Shown: positions 1 to 9,331 of the stretch, piece by piece
Layout of the letters: every line of letters starts with the position of its first letter
Position numbering within the stretch: position 1 is the first letter of the stretch
Source of the DNA: an uncultured Bacteroides sp.
GTDB lineage: Bacteria > Bacteroidota > Bacteroidia > Bacteroidales > Bacteroidaceae
Assembly: GCA_902388495.1 (NCBI GenBank)
Contig: CABMPP010000022.1
Span: 1-64,000 of the forward strand
DNA length: 64,000 nt
Direction of reading: 5' to 3'
Position numbers and translations under genes: made by a program
Notes under the pieces: generated by a model
What the model was told of the DNA's origin: nothing
The model's input: the letters and a program-made list of their open reading frames with translations, nothing else
Databases searched by the model: none

Positions 1-32
1 ACCTTAAATCTTAACGAAATTAACGGTTTTTT

Positions 33-49
33 ATTACCTACGAAGTAAC
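33..49. promoter_or_regulatory. Candidate invertase recognition site (ATTAC-N7-GTAAC)
   Basis: The bases read ATTAC, seven bases, GTAAC: an imperfect palindrome one base off GTTAC-N7-GTAAC, the form I recall for inverted repeats used by Bacteroides tyrosine recombinases at phase-variable surface-protein promoters. It lies about 100 bp upstream of a large surface lipoprotein gene, where such a repeat would sit. The partner repeat would be left of the window, so an invertible segment is inferred, not seen. Confidence 0.45.
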
Positions 50-146
50 GGAATACTTATAACAAAAAAGTATAAGAAAGGAACACCAAATGCGAGATTA
101 TTCACTTTTTTAATTTTTTAAATTTATAAATTTAAAGTTTTCTATT

Positions 147-3100
147 ATGAACAAGAAGTTTCTAAGTGTAATCCTGTTCAGTGCTTTAATGGTAGGCACC
201 GCAGGAACGTTCACGTCTTGTAAGGACTATGATGACGACATCGAGAACCTAGACAAGAAGAGCAGTGACTTAAGCACACAATTATCAACTTTGCAGTCTG
301 CTTTGGATGCTGCTAAGTCTGATATTGCTGCTGCTAAGTCTGCCGCTGATGCTGCCAAAGAAGCTGCTGCGACTGCAAAGTCAGAAGCTATACAGGCTGC
401 TATTGACAAAGTAAATGAGATGCTGAAGGATGCTCCGGGCCAAGAGGCTTTGGATAAATTGGCAACTCAAATTACTGCTATTGAAACTGGATTAAACAAA
501 ATCAATGGTAAAGTTGATGCTTGGGATAATGCAGTTGCACAGTTGAAGATTCAGGAAGCTACTCTTAAGACTTACAAAGGTCTGATTGATGCCAATGCTA
601 CTGAAATCGGAAAGATAAATGATGCTATTGCAGCTATTAATGAAACATTAAATGCAACAGATAAGAGTGTAAAGGCTGTCGAGAAAAGTTTGGCAGGAAT
701 CTCTGCGCAAATTGCTGCAATTAATGAAGACTTGGTTACGATTCTGGGCAAAGAATTGAGAAGTATCGTTTTCTATCCGGATCTGTACACCGATGGTATT
801 GAATCTACTGAGTATCCATTCGCATTGGATGTATATTTAACAAGTAAAGCTTTGACTGCTGCCAGTGATGGTAATGACGATGGAGCTACGCCTTATAGCA
901 TTCCTGCTAAGCAAGTAGTTTCATACTCTCCTACTACTACAACTTGGGAATTTAATCCAGTAATGACTGCATGGTATCATATGAATCCATCAAGCGCCGT
1001 TATTGATAGCAAAGACCAATTAAGTTTTGTTTCCAGAGATATTGAATCCATCACTCGTGCAGCAGGTAACGAATCTGCCGCAAAACCTGCTGTTCAGGGC
1101 TTCGATACGAAGACTAAACCGGGTATGCTGGGAGTACAATATTCTGCTATTGGCAAGAAGATCAGCGCAGATAAAGATTTGGTTTCTGCAATGGCACTTC
1201 AGGTAGATATCAAGAAAGCTGAAAAGGACACTACTATCACTTCTGATTATGCAGTCCTTTATCCGGCTAAGATAACAGCTGAAGCTATTGCATATAGCCA
1301 AAAGAATATTAAAGCCGTAAATTGTGCCAATACGGATTTTGACCAAGTTTATGAAACTGCTCAGGACGCTATCAAAAATGCTCCGACTTTAAAGGTAGAA
1401 TATAATGGCTCTCTTGAACTGAAAGATTATCTTGCAATTCATTATAATCGCAGTAATGAAGCATTGGGTCTTACAGATACAAAAACTGCCGGTCAACATA
1501 AAGTGTGGGCCTATGGCGAAGAAGCTGCTTACAACTTGGAGTACAGATATTCATTAGTTGAATATACTGTAGGTAGAGCAAACACAGAAGTTCACAAGTA
1601 TGGTAATGTAAACGCGACTACCGGTCACTTTGAACCACGTTATGTTGACAATAATGGTAACTCTATAGCTTCTGATGGCACTACTGGTATTTCTGCCGTA
1701 GGTAAGAAACCGGTTGTAAGAGTTGAAGTTATTGATAAGACTACTAAGAAAGTTGTGTTGGGTGGTTTTGTGAAGATCTTGATTGCTAAGACAGTGGAAC
1801 CAATTGTTGCTCAACCATTTGATATGGGACAGATTTCTTATGTTTGCACTTATGCATATAAGAATCTGACATGGGCACAAATGTCTAATCAATTGCTTGA
1901 ATTAGCTGCAGTATCTTCGAAAGCAGAGTTTGAGAAACAATATGAACTTGATCTTCGAAATGGTTCTTGGATGAATCCGGAAACAGGAGAAACAAACGAT
2001 TATTGGGCTAATATTTGGGTAAAAGAGAAGGACGAATTTGTTCGTATGGATCAGTTGGCTAAATATAACAATGACAACTATTATTATGGACGTATTGAAG
2101 AGTACGGTAATCGCCAAGGCGTAGCTAATGATGAAATTTGGTGGGGTCTTAACTTGGAAGATAGAAATCATATCTATGCTGCAAATGACAATCATCAGGT
2201 AACAATTTATCTGCGCTACAAACCAACTGCTGATTTGAATGAGGAAGGTGGCTTGCCAAGCATCTTTGTTCCTCTGACACTGCAAGTTGTTAAACCTGCT
2301 GCTGACTACGGTAAGAAGATTGCAGAATATTGGTATGACGATATGAAGACTCAGCATCTGAATGTTAAGTACCCTGCTGATAATACTAACACAGAGAAAT
2401 ACATTGTTGACCTTGACAATGCATTCGATGGTAACCTCGTTAAGTTCACTTTGACTAATAATGCAAATGACACTCATACAGGTAAACCTATCTTCGCAAA
2501 TGACTGGGCTAAGGCTGGATATATTTCTTATTGGTATTTCTTCGCTTGGGAAAATGACGGAGCAAAGATTGGTGACAGTGGTTATGAATATGACCTTGAT
2601 GGAACCAAGGCTACTAACCCGTATCCTACTACTTTGTATGCAAAGAAAGGTAATGTAAGAGAGGTAATTGCAACTGTTGACCAGACTTCACAGACTGCCC
2701 TTGGTTGCGTTAGATATGCAAATGCCGATGCTCCTGTAGCAAATGATGTAGCAAAATTATTATTGAATGCATGGACTCATGATGACGCAAAGAACGCTTA
2801 TTCGCCGATAGTTGGTATCCGCGCTTTCAATGAAGGTTGTGATATTACTTTAGATGATAAATATCGTTTCAATGCACGCTTCCAACGTCCTATCGACGCA
2901 ACTGACCGCAAAAACGGAAAGTTCACTGATGCTGAAGCCAATGGTTCTACCATCGATATCGCTAACATATTGGACTTCGAAGATTGGAGAAATGCCAAGT
3001 TTATCGACTTCAGCAAATCACCGATTGACTATAAAAATGCATGGTTGTTTGCTTACTATGATGTGAAAGGAGTTACGGTTAATGTTACAGGCATCACCAC

Positions 3101-3467
3101 TACAATGAGTAGCGGCACATTGGGTACAACCAAACTGGTTGATGTGACTAAGCAAATCCAATTCTCTCATATCGATGGAAACGGTAATGAAGTTTCTTAT
3201 CTTGGAAAGAAAGATGCATCAGGTTTGTTCGTATACAATCCATTTGTTTCAAAAACTACATTTGACTTATCTGCCTACAATACTGCTGCGCAAGGCACAC
3301 AGGCTACATTCAATGCAGTTAAGAAAGCATTAGGTCAAATCAAGTATGAAAACAACGGTAATAATGTAAAAGAATTTAAGGTTCGCATTCCTATTGCAAT
3401 AGAATATGAATGGGGTGTAATCAATACATCTATTGACTGTGACGTTGTAAATACAATGGGTAACTAA
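147..3467 (+). CDS. Large coiled-coil surface lipoprotein, S-layer-like
   Basis: This 1106-residue protein begins with a lipoprotein signal peptide ending in TSC (Cys at about residue 25), followed by an acidic stretch (KDYDDDIENL) like the surface-export signal of Bacteroides lipoproteins. Residues of about 30-200 are Ala/Lys/Asp-rich heptads predicting a long coiled coil. The remaining 900 residues have no motif I can name and look beta-rich. Gene order (giant lipoprotein, small lipoprotein, OmpA-family protein) and the N-terminus resemble the phase-variable S-layer protein BT1927 family of B. thetaiotaomicron. That is family knowledge plus inference; function here is unproven. A terminator follows. 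A possible inversion site lies upstream. Confidence 0.7.
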   Translation: MNKKFLSVILFSALMVGTAGTFTSCKDYDDDIENLDKKSSDLSTQLSTLQSALDAAKSDIAAAKSAADAAKEAAATAKSEAIQAAIDKVNEMLKDAPGQEALDKLATQITAIETGLNKINGKVDAWDNAVAQLKIQEATLKTYKGLIDANATEIGKINDAIAAINETLNATDKSVKAVEKSLAGISAQIAAINEDLVTILGKELRSIVFYPDLYTDGIESTEYPFALDVYLTSKALTAASDGNDDGATPYSIPAKQVVSYSPTTTTWEFNPVMTAWYHMNPSSAVIDSKDQLSFVSRDIESITRAAGNESAAKPAVQGFDTKTKPGMLGVQYSAIGKKISADKDLVSAMALQVDIKKAEKDTTITSDYAVLYPAKITAEAIAYSQKNIKAVNCANTDFDQVYETAQDAIKNAPTLKVEYNGSLELKDYLAIHYNRSNEALGLTDTKTAGQHKVWAYGEEAAYNLEYRYSLVEYTVGRANTEVHKYGNVNATTGHFEPRYVDNNGNSIASDGTTGISAVGKKPVVRVEVIDKTTKKVVLGGFVKILIAKTVEPIVAQPFDMGQISYVCTYAYKNLTWAQMSNQLLELAAVSSKAEFEKQYELDLRNGSWMNPETGETNDYWANIWVKEKDEFVRMDQLAKYNNDNYYYGRIEEYGNRQGVANDEIWWGLNLEDRNHIYAANDNHQVTIYLRYKPTADLNEEGGLPSIFVPLTLQVVKPAADYGKKIAEYWYDDMKTQHLNVKYPADNTNTEKYIVDLDNAFDGNLVKFTLTNNANDTHTGKPIFANDWAKAGYISYWYFFAWENDGAKIGDSGYEYDLDGTKATNPYPTTLYAKKGNVREVIATVDQTSQTALGCVRYANADAPVANDVAKLLLNAWTHDDAKNAYSPIVGIRAFNEGCDITLDDKYRFNARFQRPIDATDRKNGKFTDAEANGSTIDIANILDFEDWRNAKFIDFSKSPIDYKNAWLFAYYDVKGVTVNVTGITTTMSSGTLGTTKLVDVTKQIQFSHIDGNGNEVSYLGKKDASGLFVYNPFVSKTTFDLSAYNTAAQGTQATFNAVKKALGQIKYENNGNNVKEFKVRIPIAIEYEWGVINTSIDCDVVNTMGN

Positions 3468-3504
3468 TTTGAGTAAACGTTAATAACGTATACCTTTAAA
3501 GAGG

Positions 3505-3543
3505 AAGGAGGGAGTGTTGGGTTATCCACACCCCTCCTTTTTA
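3505..3543 (+). terminator. Rho-independent terminator after the large lipoprotein gene
   Basis: AAGGAGGG at 3505-3512 pairs with CCCTCCTT at 3532-3539, extended by GTGT/ACAC inside, and is followed by a T run. It sits between the S-layer-like gene and the small lipoprotein gene that starts only about 14 bases later, so the latter may be expressed by read-through. Confidence 0.75.
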
Positions 3544-3556
3544 ATATAAGATTGTT

Positions 3557-4036
3557 ATGATAAAAATAAAATCTTTATTTAATATATTGTTCTGTTTGGG
3601 GCTTGTTCACACTATAACCTCTTGTAACAATAAAGAGGCTATTAAAACAAGTAAGCAGGAGAGTTTTGTCAATACATTGACAGCAGCGGATACTACTACT
3701 GTACTGAATTTGGCAGCTCAATGCATGGACCTTTTGAAAGGTAATCATGTGGAAGAGGCTTTACAAATGATGTACTCTATGACAGAGAATAAACTTGTTC
3801 CAATTTCGGAGGAACAAAAGCAACAATTAAATGGCAAATTTAGAATGTTTCCTGTATTACAGTATGACTTGGACGGCTATAATTTTGCTTCTGAGACGAA
3901 TAATGTCATAAAATACAAAATAGAGTTTTTTCCTCATAAAGACCAGAATGACAAAACACCTAATACCATAGGATTTATGTTCGTTCCAGTTCACATAGAT
4001 GGGAAATGGCATTTGACAGTTCCCAAAACCAATTAA
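3557..4036 (+). CDS. Small lipoprotein of unknown function
   Basis: This 159-residue protein has a signal peptide ending in the lipobox ITSC (Cys about residue 23), so it should be a membrane-anchored lipoprotein. The mature part has a helical segment (about residues 40-85) followed by a beta-rich half ending in HIDGKWHLTVPK, a strand pattern seen in small NTF2-like or lipocalin-like domains, though I cannot assign a family. It lies between a large surface lipoprotein and an OmpA-family gene and may belong to the same envelope locus. Codon use is AT-rich, like the upstream gene. Confidence 0.65.
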   Translation: MIKIKSLFNILFCLGLVHTITSCNNKEAIKTSKQESFVNTLTAADTTTVLNLAAQCMDLLKGNHVEEALQMMYSMTENKLVPISEEQKQQLNGKFRMFPVLQYDLDGYNFASETNNVIKYKIEFFPHKDQNDKTPNTIGFMFVPVHIDGKWHLTVPKTN

Positions 4037-4250
4037 TCCATATTTCAAATTACTACTATTGGAAGGCATGAGTTTTCAAACTTTACCATCAAAAGCAGGG
4101 ATTTTGGTAATATAAAGAAAGGAAGAGTAAAAGATAAAGAAGGAAATAAGTATAGATAGAATGAGGCAAACAAAACCCACTGTTTTTTGTTGTTTAATAT
4201 AAATCTAACAAATAATGATTAATTAAGCGAACCATAAAAAATAAAAACAG

Positions 4251-5381
4251 ATGAATATGCAATTAAAAAGAAATCTTATGCTCGTGGCTATAAGCCTGAG
4301 CACTTTAGCCGTATCGGCACAAAATACTCAGTCTTCCGGACAAGTAACAGAAGAAGGTAAAACAGCATTTAAACCTCATTGGTATATGCAAGTACAAGCA
4401 GGTGCAGCCCAAACTGTTGGGGAAGCCAGTTTTAAAGACCTGATATCTCCTACAGCAGCTCTTTCGGTCGGATATAAGTTTAACCCTTTGTGGGGGATAC
4501 GTGCAGGCGTGAGTGGTTGGCAGGCAAAAGGCAAATGGGTTATACTCCCCGACTCATATAAATTTAACTACCTGCAAGGAAATGTGGATGCTACACTTGA
4601 TTTGAGCAACTTGCTCTGCCATTATAATCCGAAACGTTTCTTTAACGCCTATATGTTTTTAGGAGTAGGAGTTGCCGGTGGATTCAATAATGACGACGCC
4701 GTTGCATTGGATGAAGCAGGATACCACATGCAATATCTCTGGAGTGGTAAAAAAGTCTTTGTAGCCGGCCGCGGAGGATTGGGTGCCAACTTGCGTCTGA
4801 GCAACCATGTATTCTTCAATCTTGAGGTGAATGCCAATGTTCTTTCGGATAAGTTTAACTCCAAAAAGGCCGACAATGCCGACTGGCAGCTTAATGCATT
4901 GGCTGGTTTTACCTTTAAGTTCGGGAAGAGTGGCAAAAAGCCTAAACCTGTCGTCTCTTATGATATAGCCCCAACTCCTGTGGAAACAGTAGTAGAAGTT
5001 AAGCAGGAACCGGCACCGGTTGTTACTCCTGCCCCGGTAGAAGAGAAAAAAGAGGAAGTAAAACCGCTGACTGAGAATATCTTCTTCAAGATTAACTCTG
5101 CTGTAATACGTTCTTCTGAAGAGAACAAAATAGCTGATTTGGTAGCATTCCTGCAAAAGAATGAGGAAGTGAAAGTCTCCATTTGCGGATATGCAGACGC
5201 TGCAACCGGTACAGCTTCCATCAATCAGCGATTGTCAAAAGAGCGCGCATTGGCTGTTGAGAAGGCTTTAAAAGCAAAAGGCATTGCTGCTGATAGAATA
5301 ACCGTTGACTTCAAGGGAGATAAGGTACAACCGTTCTCTAAGAATGAAGAAAATCGTGTGGCGATTTGTATTACCGAGTAG
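4251..5381 (+). CDS. OmpA-family outer-membrane protein
   Basis: The 376-residue product has a signal peptide (cleavage near VSAQN), an N-terminal eight-strand-type beta-barrel region (about residues 40-225, alternating aromatic strands), a Pro/Glu/Val-rich linker (about 235-275) and a C-terminal OmpA peptidoglycan-binding domain (about 280-375) with the NIFFKINSAVI opening and the RLSKERALAV helix. It should anchor the outer membrane to peptidoglycan. Its position beside a giant surface lipoprotein matches loci in which an OmpA-like protein accompanies an S-layer protein; a partnership is inferred. Met3 (4257) is an equally possible start. A strong hairpin terminator follows. Confidence 0.88.
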   Translation: MNMQLKRNLMLVAISLSTLAVSAQNTQSSGQVTEEGKTAFKPHWYMQVQAGAAQTVGEASFKDLISPTAALSVGYKFNPLWGIRAGVSGWQAKGKWVILPDSYKFNYLQGNVDATLDLSNLLCHYNPKRFFNAYMFLGVGVAGGFNNDDAVALDEAGYHMQYLWSGKKVFVAGRGGLGANLRLSNHVFFNLEVNANVLSDKFNSKKADNADWQLNALAGFTFKFGKSGKKPKPVVSYDIAPTPVETVVEVKQEPAPVVTPAPVEEKKEEVKPLTENIFFKINSAVIRSSEENKIADLVAFLQKNEEVKVSICGYADAATGTASINQRLSKERALAVEKALKAKGIAADRITVDFKGDKVQPFSKNEENRVAICITE

Positions 5382-5411
5382 GAAGCAGATCGGGTTGCTT
5401 TCATAATAATT

Positions 5412-5462
5412 AAAGCTGTACTGTAATAATCTACATATTAGATTTCAGTACAGCTTTTTTAT
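5412..5462. terminator. Probably bidirectional terminator between ompA-like gene and folE
   Basis: AAAGCTGTACTG at 5412-5423 pairs perfectly with CAGTACAGCTTT at 5446-5457 and is followed by Ts on the plus strand. The two genes converge here, so it can end both transcripts. Confidence 0.8.
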
Positions 5463-5476
5463 TTAAATACTCTCCG

Positions 5477-6064
5477 TTATGAATTATGCCTGATAAGATT
5501 CATAAATTCCTCCCTCGTCTTGGCCTGATTGAAGGCCCCGGTAAAGTCGGAAGTTGTTGTAATGGAGTTCTGTTTTTCAACGCCTCGCATCTGCATACAC
5601 ATGTGCTTGGCCTCTACCACTACCATTACGCCTAATGGGTTCAAGGTTTCCTGAATGCACTCTTTGATTTGCAGTGTCATGCGCTCCTGCACTTGCAGGC
5701 GATGGGAGAAAATATCGACTACGCGGGCTATTTTACTCAGCCCGGTGATGTAACCATTAGGAATATATGCCACATGAGCCTTTCCGTAGAACGGAAGCAT
5801 GTGATGTTCACAAAGAGAGAAGAAATCAATGTCTTTCACAATTACCATCTGACTGTATTCTTCCTGAAATTTGGCAGAACGGAGCACTTCGTGCGGGTCC
5901 ATATAATACCCTTTTGTCAATGACAACATAGCCTTTGCCACCCGTTCCGGTGTCTTCAGCAAACCTTCGCGTTCGGCATTTTCGCCCAATAGAGTAAGAA
6001 TCTTGTGATAGTGTTCTTTCAGTTCATCCAATGCGGGAGATACAATTTCTTCTTTTCCTAACAT
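5477..6064 (-). CDS. folE: GTP cyclohydrolase I
   Basis: FolE converts GTP to 7,8-dihydroneopterin triphosphate, the first step of folate (tetrahydrofolate) synthesis, in the cytoplasm. The 195-residue length is normal. The zinc and active-site signature is present: Cys and two His in [10 protein letters not shown], and the second zinc Cys in [17 protein letters not shown] and the C-terminal [10 protein letters not shown] are also typical. It is the last gene of a minus-strand group, 9 bases after the SPOR-domain gene, and ends at the shared terminator with the OmpA-like gene. Confidence 0.97.
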   Translation of the reverse strand: MLGKEEIVSPALDELKEHYHKILTLLGENAEREGLLKTPERVAKAMLSLTKGYYMDPHEVLRSAKFQEEYSQMVIVKDIDFFSLCEHHMLPFYGKAHVAYIPNGYITGLSKIARVVDIFSHRLQVQERMTLQIKECIQETLNPLGVMVVVEAKHMCMQMRGVEKQNSITTTSDFTGAFNQAKTREEFMNLIRHNS

Positions 6065-6073
6065 GATTGATTT

Positions 6074-6532
6074 TTATAAGGGAATGTTTATCTGCTCTTT
6101 TACAATCGAAACTTCTTTGAATACACCGGTAGCACGCAACTGACGCATCATTGCATCCGCTTCTTCAATACTACGGTAATCTCCTACACGGCACAGCCAA
6201 CGGGGAAGATCGAAAAAAGTATAAACAGCAAGATCCGGAAAATATTCCTTAATGCGGGAAGCCACAGAAAAGGCTTCATTCTTGGCCTGGCGGGTATTAT
6301 TTCCCGCATAAACCTGTACGCGGTAGCCCGAGCTCTTAATCACTTTCCGATCTTCTGTACTGGTGGGGATATACTCCGAACCGATTAATGCCGCAATACG
6401 GGCATCTTGATGGATGGTCACCTTGCCTTGTCCCGGTACGTTACGTTCCAGGCTCTTTACAATATTATTCTGCGCTACAGAAAGGGTTGCAAAAGCAAAG
6501 CATGCAACTAAAAGTAAACCAAGCTTCTTCAT
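6074..6532 (-). CDS. SPOR-domain periplasmic protein
   Basis: The 152-residue product begins with a signal peptide (MKKLGLLLVACFAFATLSVAQ) and ends with a SPOR domain (about residues 70-148) that binds denuded glycan strands of septal peptidoglycan. I chose the start at 6532 because the signal peptide begins there; the frame stays open 28 codons further upstream, but that stretch is only AT-rich repeat. It lies between tpiA and folE. A role in cell-wall or division biology is inferred from the domain. Confidence 0.85.
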   Translation of the reverse strand: MKKLGLLLVACFAFATLSVAQNNIVKSLERNVPGQGKVTIHQDARIAALIGSEYIPTSTEDRKVIKSSGYRVQVYAGNNTRQAKNEAFSVASRIKEYFPDLAVYTFFDLPRWLCRVGDYRSIEEADAMMRQLRATGVFKEVSIVKEQINIPL

Positions 6533-6640
6533 AATTGATAATTGATAATTGACAATTGATAATGGATAGTGGATAATGAATAGTGGAGATAATGGATAAT
6601 TGATATCAACTCTCAACTATCCATTATCAATTATCCATTA
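6533..6640. repeat. AT-rich degenerate repeat (ATTATCCATT / ATTGACAATT type)
   Basis: The spacer between tpiA and the SPOR gene is built almost entirely of 9-11 base variants of AATTGATAAT, AATGGATAGT and TTATCCATTA. The same repeat type recurs inside the gene at 50944-53877 (51091-51149 and 51534-51567). Confidence 0.85.
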
Positions 6641-7393
6641 ATTAAAAGCGTCGATAATACCCTTGAAGTCAGAAACCTTCAAAGCAGCACCACCGATCAA
6701 ACCGCCGTCAACATCCGGGTTGGCAAACAGTTCCTTCGCGTTAGAAGGCTTGCAGCTACCACCGTAAAGGATAGAGCAGTTATCAGCAATTTCTTTTCCG
6801 TACTTATCAGCAACTGTAGAGCGGATGAAAGCATGAATTTCCTGAGCTTGTGCCGGAGAAGCGGTCTTACCGGTACCGATAGCCCAAACCGGCTCGTATG
6901 CCAGAACGATCTTTGAGAAATCCTCAGCAGACAGAGAGAATACAGAAGCCAGCTGAGCAGCAACTACTTCATTCTGCTTTTCTGCTTCGCGTTCTTCCAG
7001 CACCTCACCGATACAGAAGATCGGAGTCAAGCCGTTAGCCAAAGCCAATTTTACTTTTTCTTCCAGGATTTCAACTGTTTCACCATAGTAAGCACGACGT
7101 TCTGAGTGACCCAGGATAACATACTTAGCACCTGTAGATGCAACCATAGCAGCCGAAACTTCACCGGTATATGCACCCGATTCCTTGTCTGCACAGTTTT
7201 CTGCACCAACACCAATCTTGGCAGCATCTACCAAAGGAGTAACAGATGCCAAGTGGATAAACGGAGTACAGATAATTACATCACAATTAGGCTTTTCGTT
7301 AGCCAAAGCTTCATTCAGTTCTTTTGCAAGAGCAATACCCTCCTGGAGGGTTTTGTTCATTTTCCAGTTTCCTGCAACAATGTTCTTTCTCAT
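6638..7393 (-). CDS. tpiA: Triosephosphate isomerase
   Basis: TpiA interconverts dihydroxyacetone phosphate and glyceraldehyde 3-phosphate in glycolysis. The 251-residue length is normal and the active-site residues are visible: Lys in GNWKMNK (near residue 11), His in LGHSERR, and the catalytic Glu in [11 protein letters not shown], followed by the phosphate-binding YGGSCKP and GGLIGGAAL segments. Its start codon overlaps the end of the upstream DoxX-type gene by four bases, so the two are translationally coupled. Confidence 0.98.
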   Translation of the reverse strand: MRKNIVAGNWKMNKTLQEGIALAKELNEALANEKPNCDVIICTPFIHLASVTPLVDAAKIGVGAENCADKESGAYTGEVSAAMVASTGAKYVILGHSERRAYYGETVEILEEKVKLALANGLTPIFCIGEVLEEREAEKQNEVVAAQLASVFSLSAEDFSKIVLAYEPVWAIGTGKTASPAQAQEIHAFIRSTVADKYGKEIADNCSILYGGSCKPSNAKELFANPDVDGGLIGGAALKVSDFKGIIDAFN

Positions 7394-8700
7394 TTTGTTT
7401 TATTATTAAAAGGGTTAATATATTTTCCTCTTCGCTTCACAACCAGGATATCGACTCCAATCACCAGCATCAGCGGAAGGATGAACCACAGCAATACATA
7501 GCCGATGGTATTCACATCGCTTACCTGTTTCTGTTGTCCCAGTTCCAATTTATCCAAGCTGTCAGTCAGCACATATTCATCCGGCAACCGGCTGTCGCTC
7601 CATTTATTCAATATCGTTCCTTCCTTTATCAGCAACAAGCCGGGATTGGAACGGATAATGGTTTTGAGCGTAATATCATCCATCTGGCAGAAAGGATATT
7701 CCGCCCCAGTCTTATCACGCCATAATTCAATTTCATCTTCGGAAGATGACGTCAAAGCATAAAAACCATAGCCATATTCCGTACTATAGTCATAGATCTC
7801 ATTGATAAGGTCGATATTGCTGTCATCTGCCTCTTCAATGCGATGGGCAACCAGCAGAAACGTATATCCCTTATCCGACAGCACACTGTCTGTTATGTCA
7901 TCTCCACTATCCAGGCTCATCATTGAAAAGTCATGGATGGAAGGTTCATATCCTTTTTCTTTTAACACCGTACGTGCTTCGACAAATGTCCACGTACTAT
8001 CCGGATAATTCTCCAATGTAAATTCTTGCCGTTTACCATCTTTCTCCAATACAAAGCGACTTTCGAATACACTTGGCTTGGCATTTTCCGGAATCTCCAT
8101 ACCCGCTTTGATATTCGTTCCTATTTTATAAGGGCGGAAATCAAGGATCGGCAAATCCCCCAGGCAATAAAACGAAAGTGCAAACACAAACAAGAATGTA
8201 TACATGGAAATCATCCATTCCATCTTAGGAGTAATGAAGCGCAGTATCAAGTCCGGCCATTTAAAGACCGATACCGCTGCAATCAACAATACTATATTCT
8301 TGCCGAAAGTCTGCCAGTTGGTCAGCACCCAGGCATCACCGAAGCAGCCGCAATCGGAAACCGGATTTGCCAAGGCCAGATAAAGTGTCAGCGGCGTCAT
8401 TACAATCATCAGCAACAGAGCCAGAGTAGATGCTACCTTGCGGCGTATGCCCAACAACAAGAAAACACCCACACAAAATTCCACAGCAGACAACGCTATG
8501 CCAAAGAATAACGGCAGATAAGACGGAAACCAGGATATTATGCCGAAAGCCGTCAGGTAATCCTGAATCTTATAGAAAGAGCCCAACGGATCGACCGCCT
8601 TCACAAAGCCGGAGAAAATGAATAAGGCTCCCAGCAAAAAGCGGCAGGCATTCACCCACACTCTTTCGACGATATGTTTCTTATCAGTCTCCAAATTCAA
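7390..8700 (-). CDS. DoxX-type membrane protein with thioredoxin-like domain (BT_3928 family)
   Basis: This 436-residue inner-membrane protein has an N-terminal four-helix DoxX/MauE-like region (about residues 15-150, with [15 protein letters not shown] and the Cys pair of SDCGCFGD), then another hydrophobic helix (about 165-185), a large extracytoplasmic part (about 190-395) and a final helix near the C-terminus. Bacteroides homologues are called the BT_3928 family. The domain combination suggests thiol redox or quinone-linked chemistry at the membrane, but the activity is not known. It overlaps the DUF1599 gene by 17 bases and tpiA by 4. Confidence 0.85.
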   Translation of the reverse strand: MNLETDKKHIVERVWVNACRFLLGALFIFSGFVKAVDPLGSFYKIQDYLTAFGIISWFPSYLPLFFGIALSAVEFCVGVFLLLGIRRKVASTLALLLMIVMTPLTLYLALANPVSDCGCFGDAWVLTNWQTFGKNIVLLIAAVSVFKWPDLILRFITPKMEWMISMYTFLFVFALSFYCLGDLPILDFRPYKIGTNIKAGMEIPENAKPSVFESRFVLEKDGKRQEFTLENYPDSTWTFVEARTVLKEKGYEPSIHDFSMMSLDSGDDITDSVLSDKGYTFLLVAHRIEEADDSNIDLINEIYDYSTEYGYGFYALTSSSEDEIELWRDKTGAEYPFCQMDDITLKTIIRSNPGLLLIKEGTILNKWSDSRLPDEYVLTDSLDKLELGQQKQVSDVNTIGYVLLWFILPLMLVIGVDILVVKRRGKYINPFNNKTK

Positions 8701-9226
8701 TCTTAATCAAACCAAATACGGAATAGTTAATCATATCCATATAGTTGGCATCAATGCCTTCTGAAACCAGAGTTTGTCCGGCCAGGCTCTCGATCTGCTT
8801 GGTCCGGTAGATTTTCATCAATATCAAATCGGTATAAGAGCTGATGCGCATGCTGCGCCAAGCTTCATCGTAATCGTGATTTTTAGCGAGCATCAACTCC
8901 AGGGAGGTCTTGGCATACTTATCGTACAGTGCCAAAGCTTCTTCATTTGTCATATCAGCGGCCTCAGCATATCCCAGCTCCAATTGTATCAATCCGATAA
9001 TACCATAATTGACTATAGCGATAAACTCGGAACGAATACCTTCGTCCACCAGAGTTACCCCTTTAGTCTCAATGCTTCTGATACGATTGGCTTTGATAAA
9101 TATCTGATCGGTCACGGAAGACGGACGGAGAATACGCCACGCCGGACCGTAATCATGAAGTTTCTTGGAGAACAAATCACGGCAGATAGCAATGACGTGT
9201 TCAAATTGTTGCTTGGTATCTTTCAT
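8684..9226 (-). CDS. DUF1599 tandem-repeat protein
   Basis: This 180-residue cytoplasmic protein consists of two DUF1599 repeats: each half contains the pattern K-x-H-D-Y-[GD]-x-A-W-R followed by S-x-[TY]-D-x-I-x-x-K (HDYGPAWRILRPSSVTD and HDYDEAWRSMRISSYTD). The molecular function is unknown; the fold may be related to all-alpha nucleotide pyrophosphohydrolases, which is a guess from the helical pattern. A start seven codons upstream (9247) is open, but it would overlap the promoter element at 9245-9252, so 9226 is the likelier start. It overlaps the next gene by 17 bases. Confidence 0.88.
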   Translation of the reverse strand: MKDTKQQFEHVIAICRDLFSKKLHDYGPAWRILRPSSVTDQIFIKANRIRSIETKGVTLVDEGIRSEFIAIVNYGIIGLIQLELGYAEAADMTNEEALALYDKYAKTSLELMLAKNHDYDEAWRSMRISSYTDLILMKIYRTKQIESLAGQTLVSEGIDANYMDMINYSVFGLIKIEFGD

Positions 9227-9244
9227 TTCCTTACAAATTGGGTA

Positions 9245-9252
9245 CAAAGGTA
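9245..9252 (-). promoter_or_regulatory. Minus-strand -7 element TACCTTTG upstream of the DUF1599 gene
   Basis: On the minus strand the bases read TACCTTTG, an exact TAnnTTTG Bacteroides -7 element, about 19 bases upstream of the start codon at 9226. No clear TTG -33 element is seen. It supports the shorter DUF1599 start. Confidence 0.5.
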
Positions 9253-9277
9253 GGAATATTTAAAGAAAAAAGAAAAA

Positions 9278-9309
9278 GAGGGCACTCTAAATTATATTAA
9301 AGTGCCCTC
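9278..9309 (-). terminator. Terminator of the M23 peptidase gene
   Basis: GAGGGCACT at 9278-9286 pairs with AGTGCCCTC at 9301-9309; on the minus strand the stem is followed by a T-rich tract. It separates the peptidase gene from the DUF1599 operon. Confidence 0.75.
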
Positions 9310-9331
9310 CTCTATAGAGATTGTTTACGTT

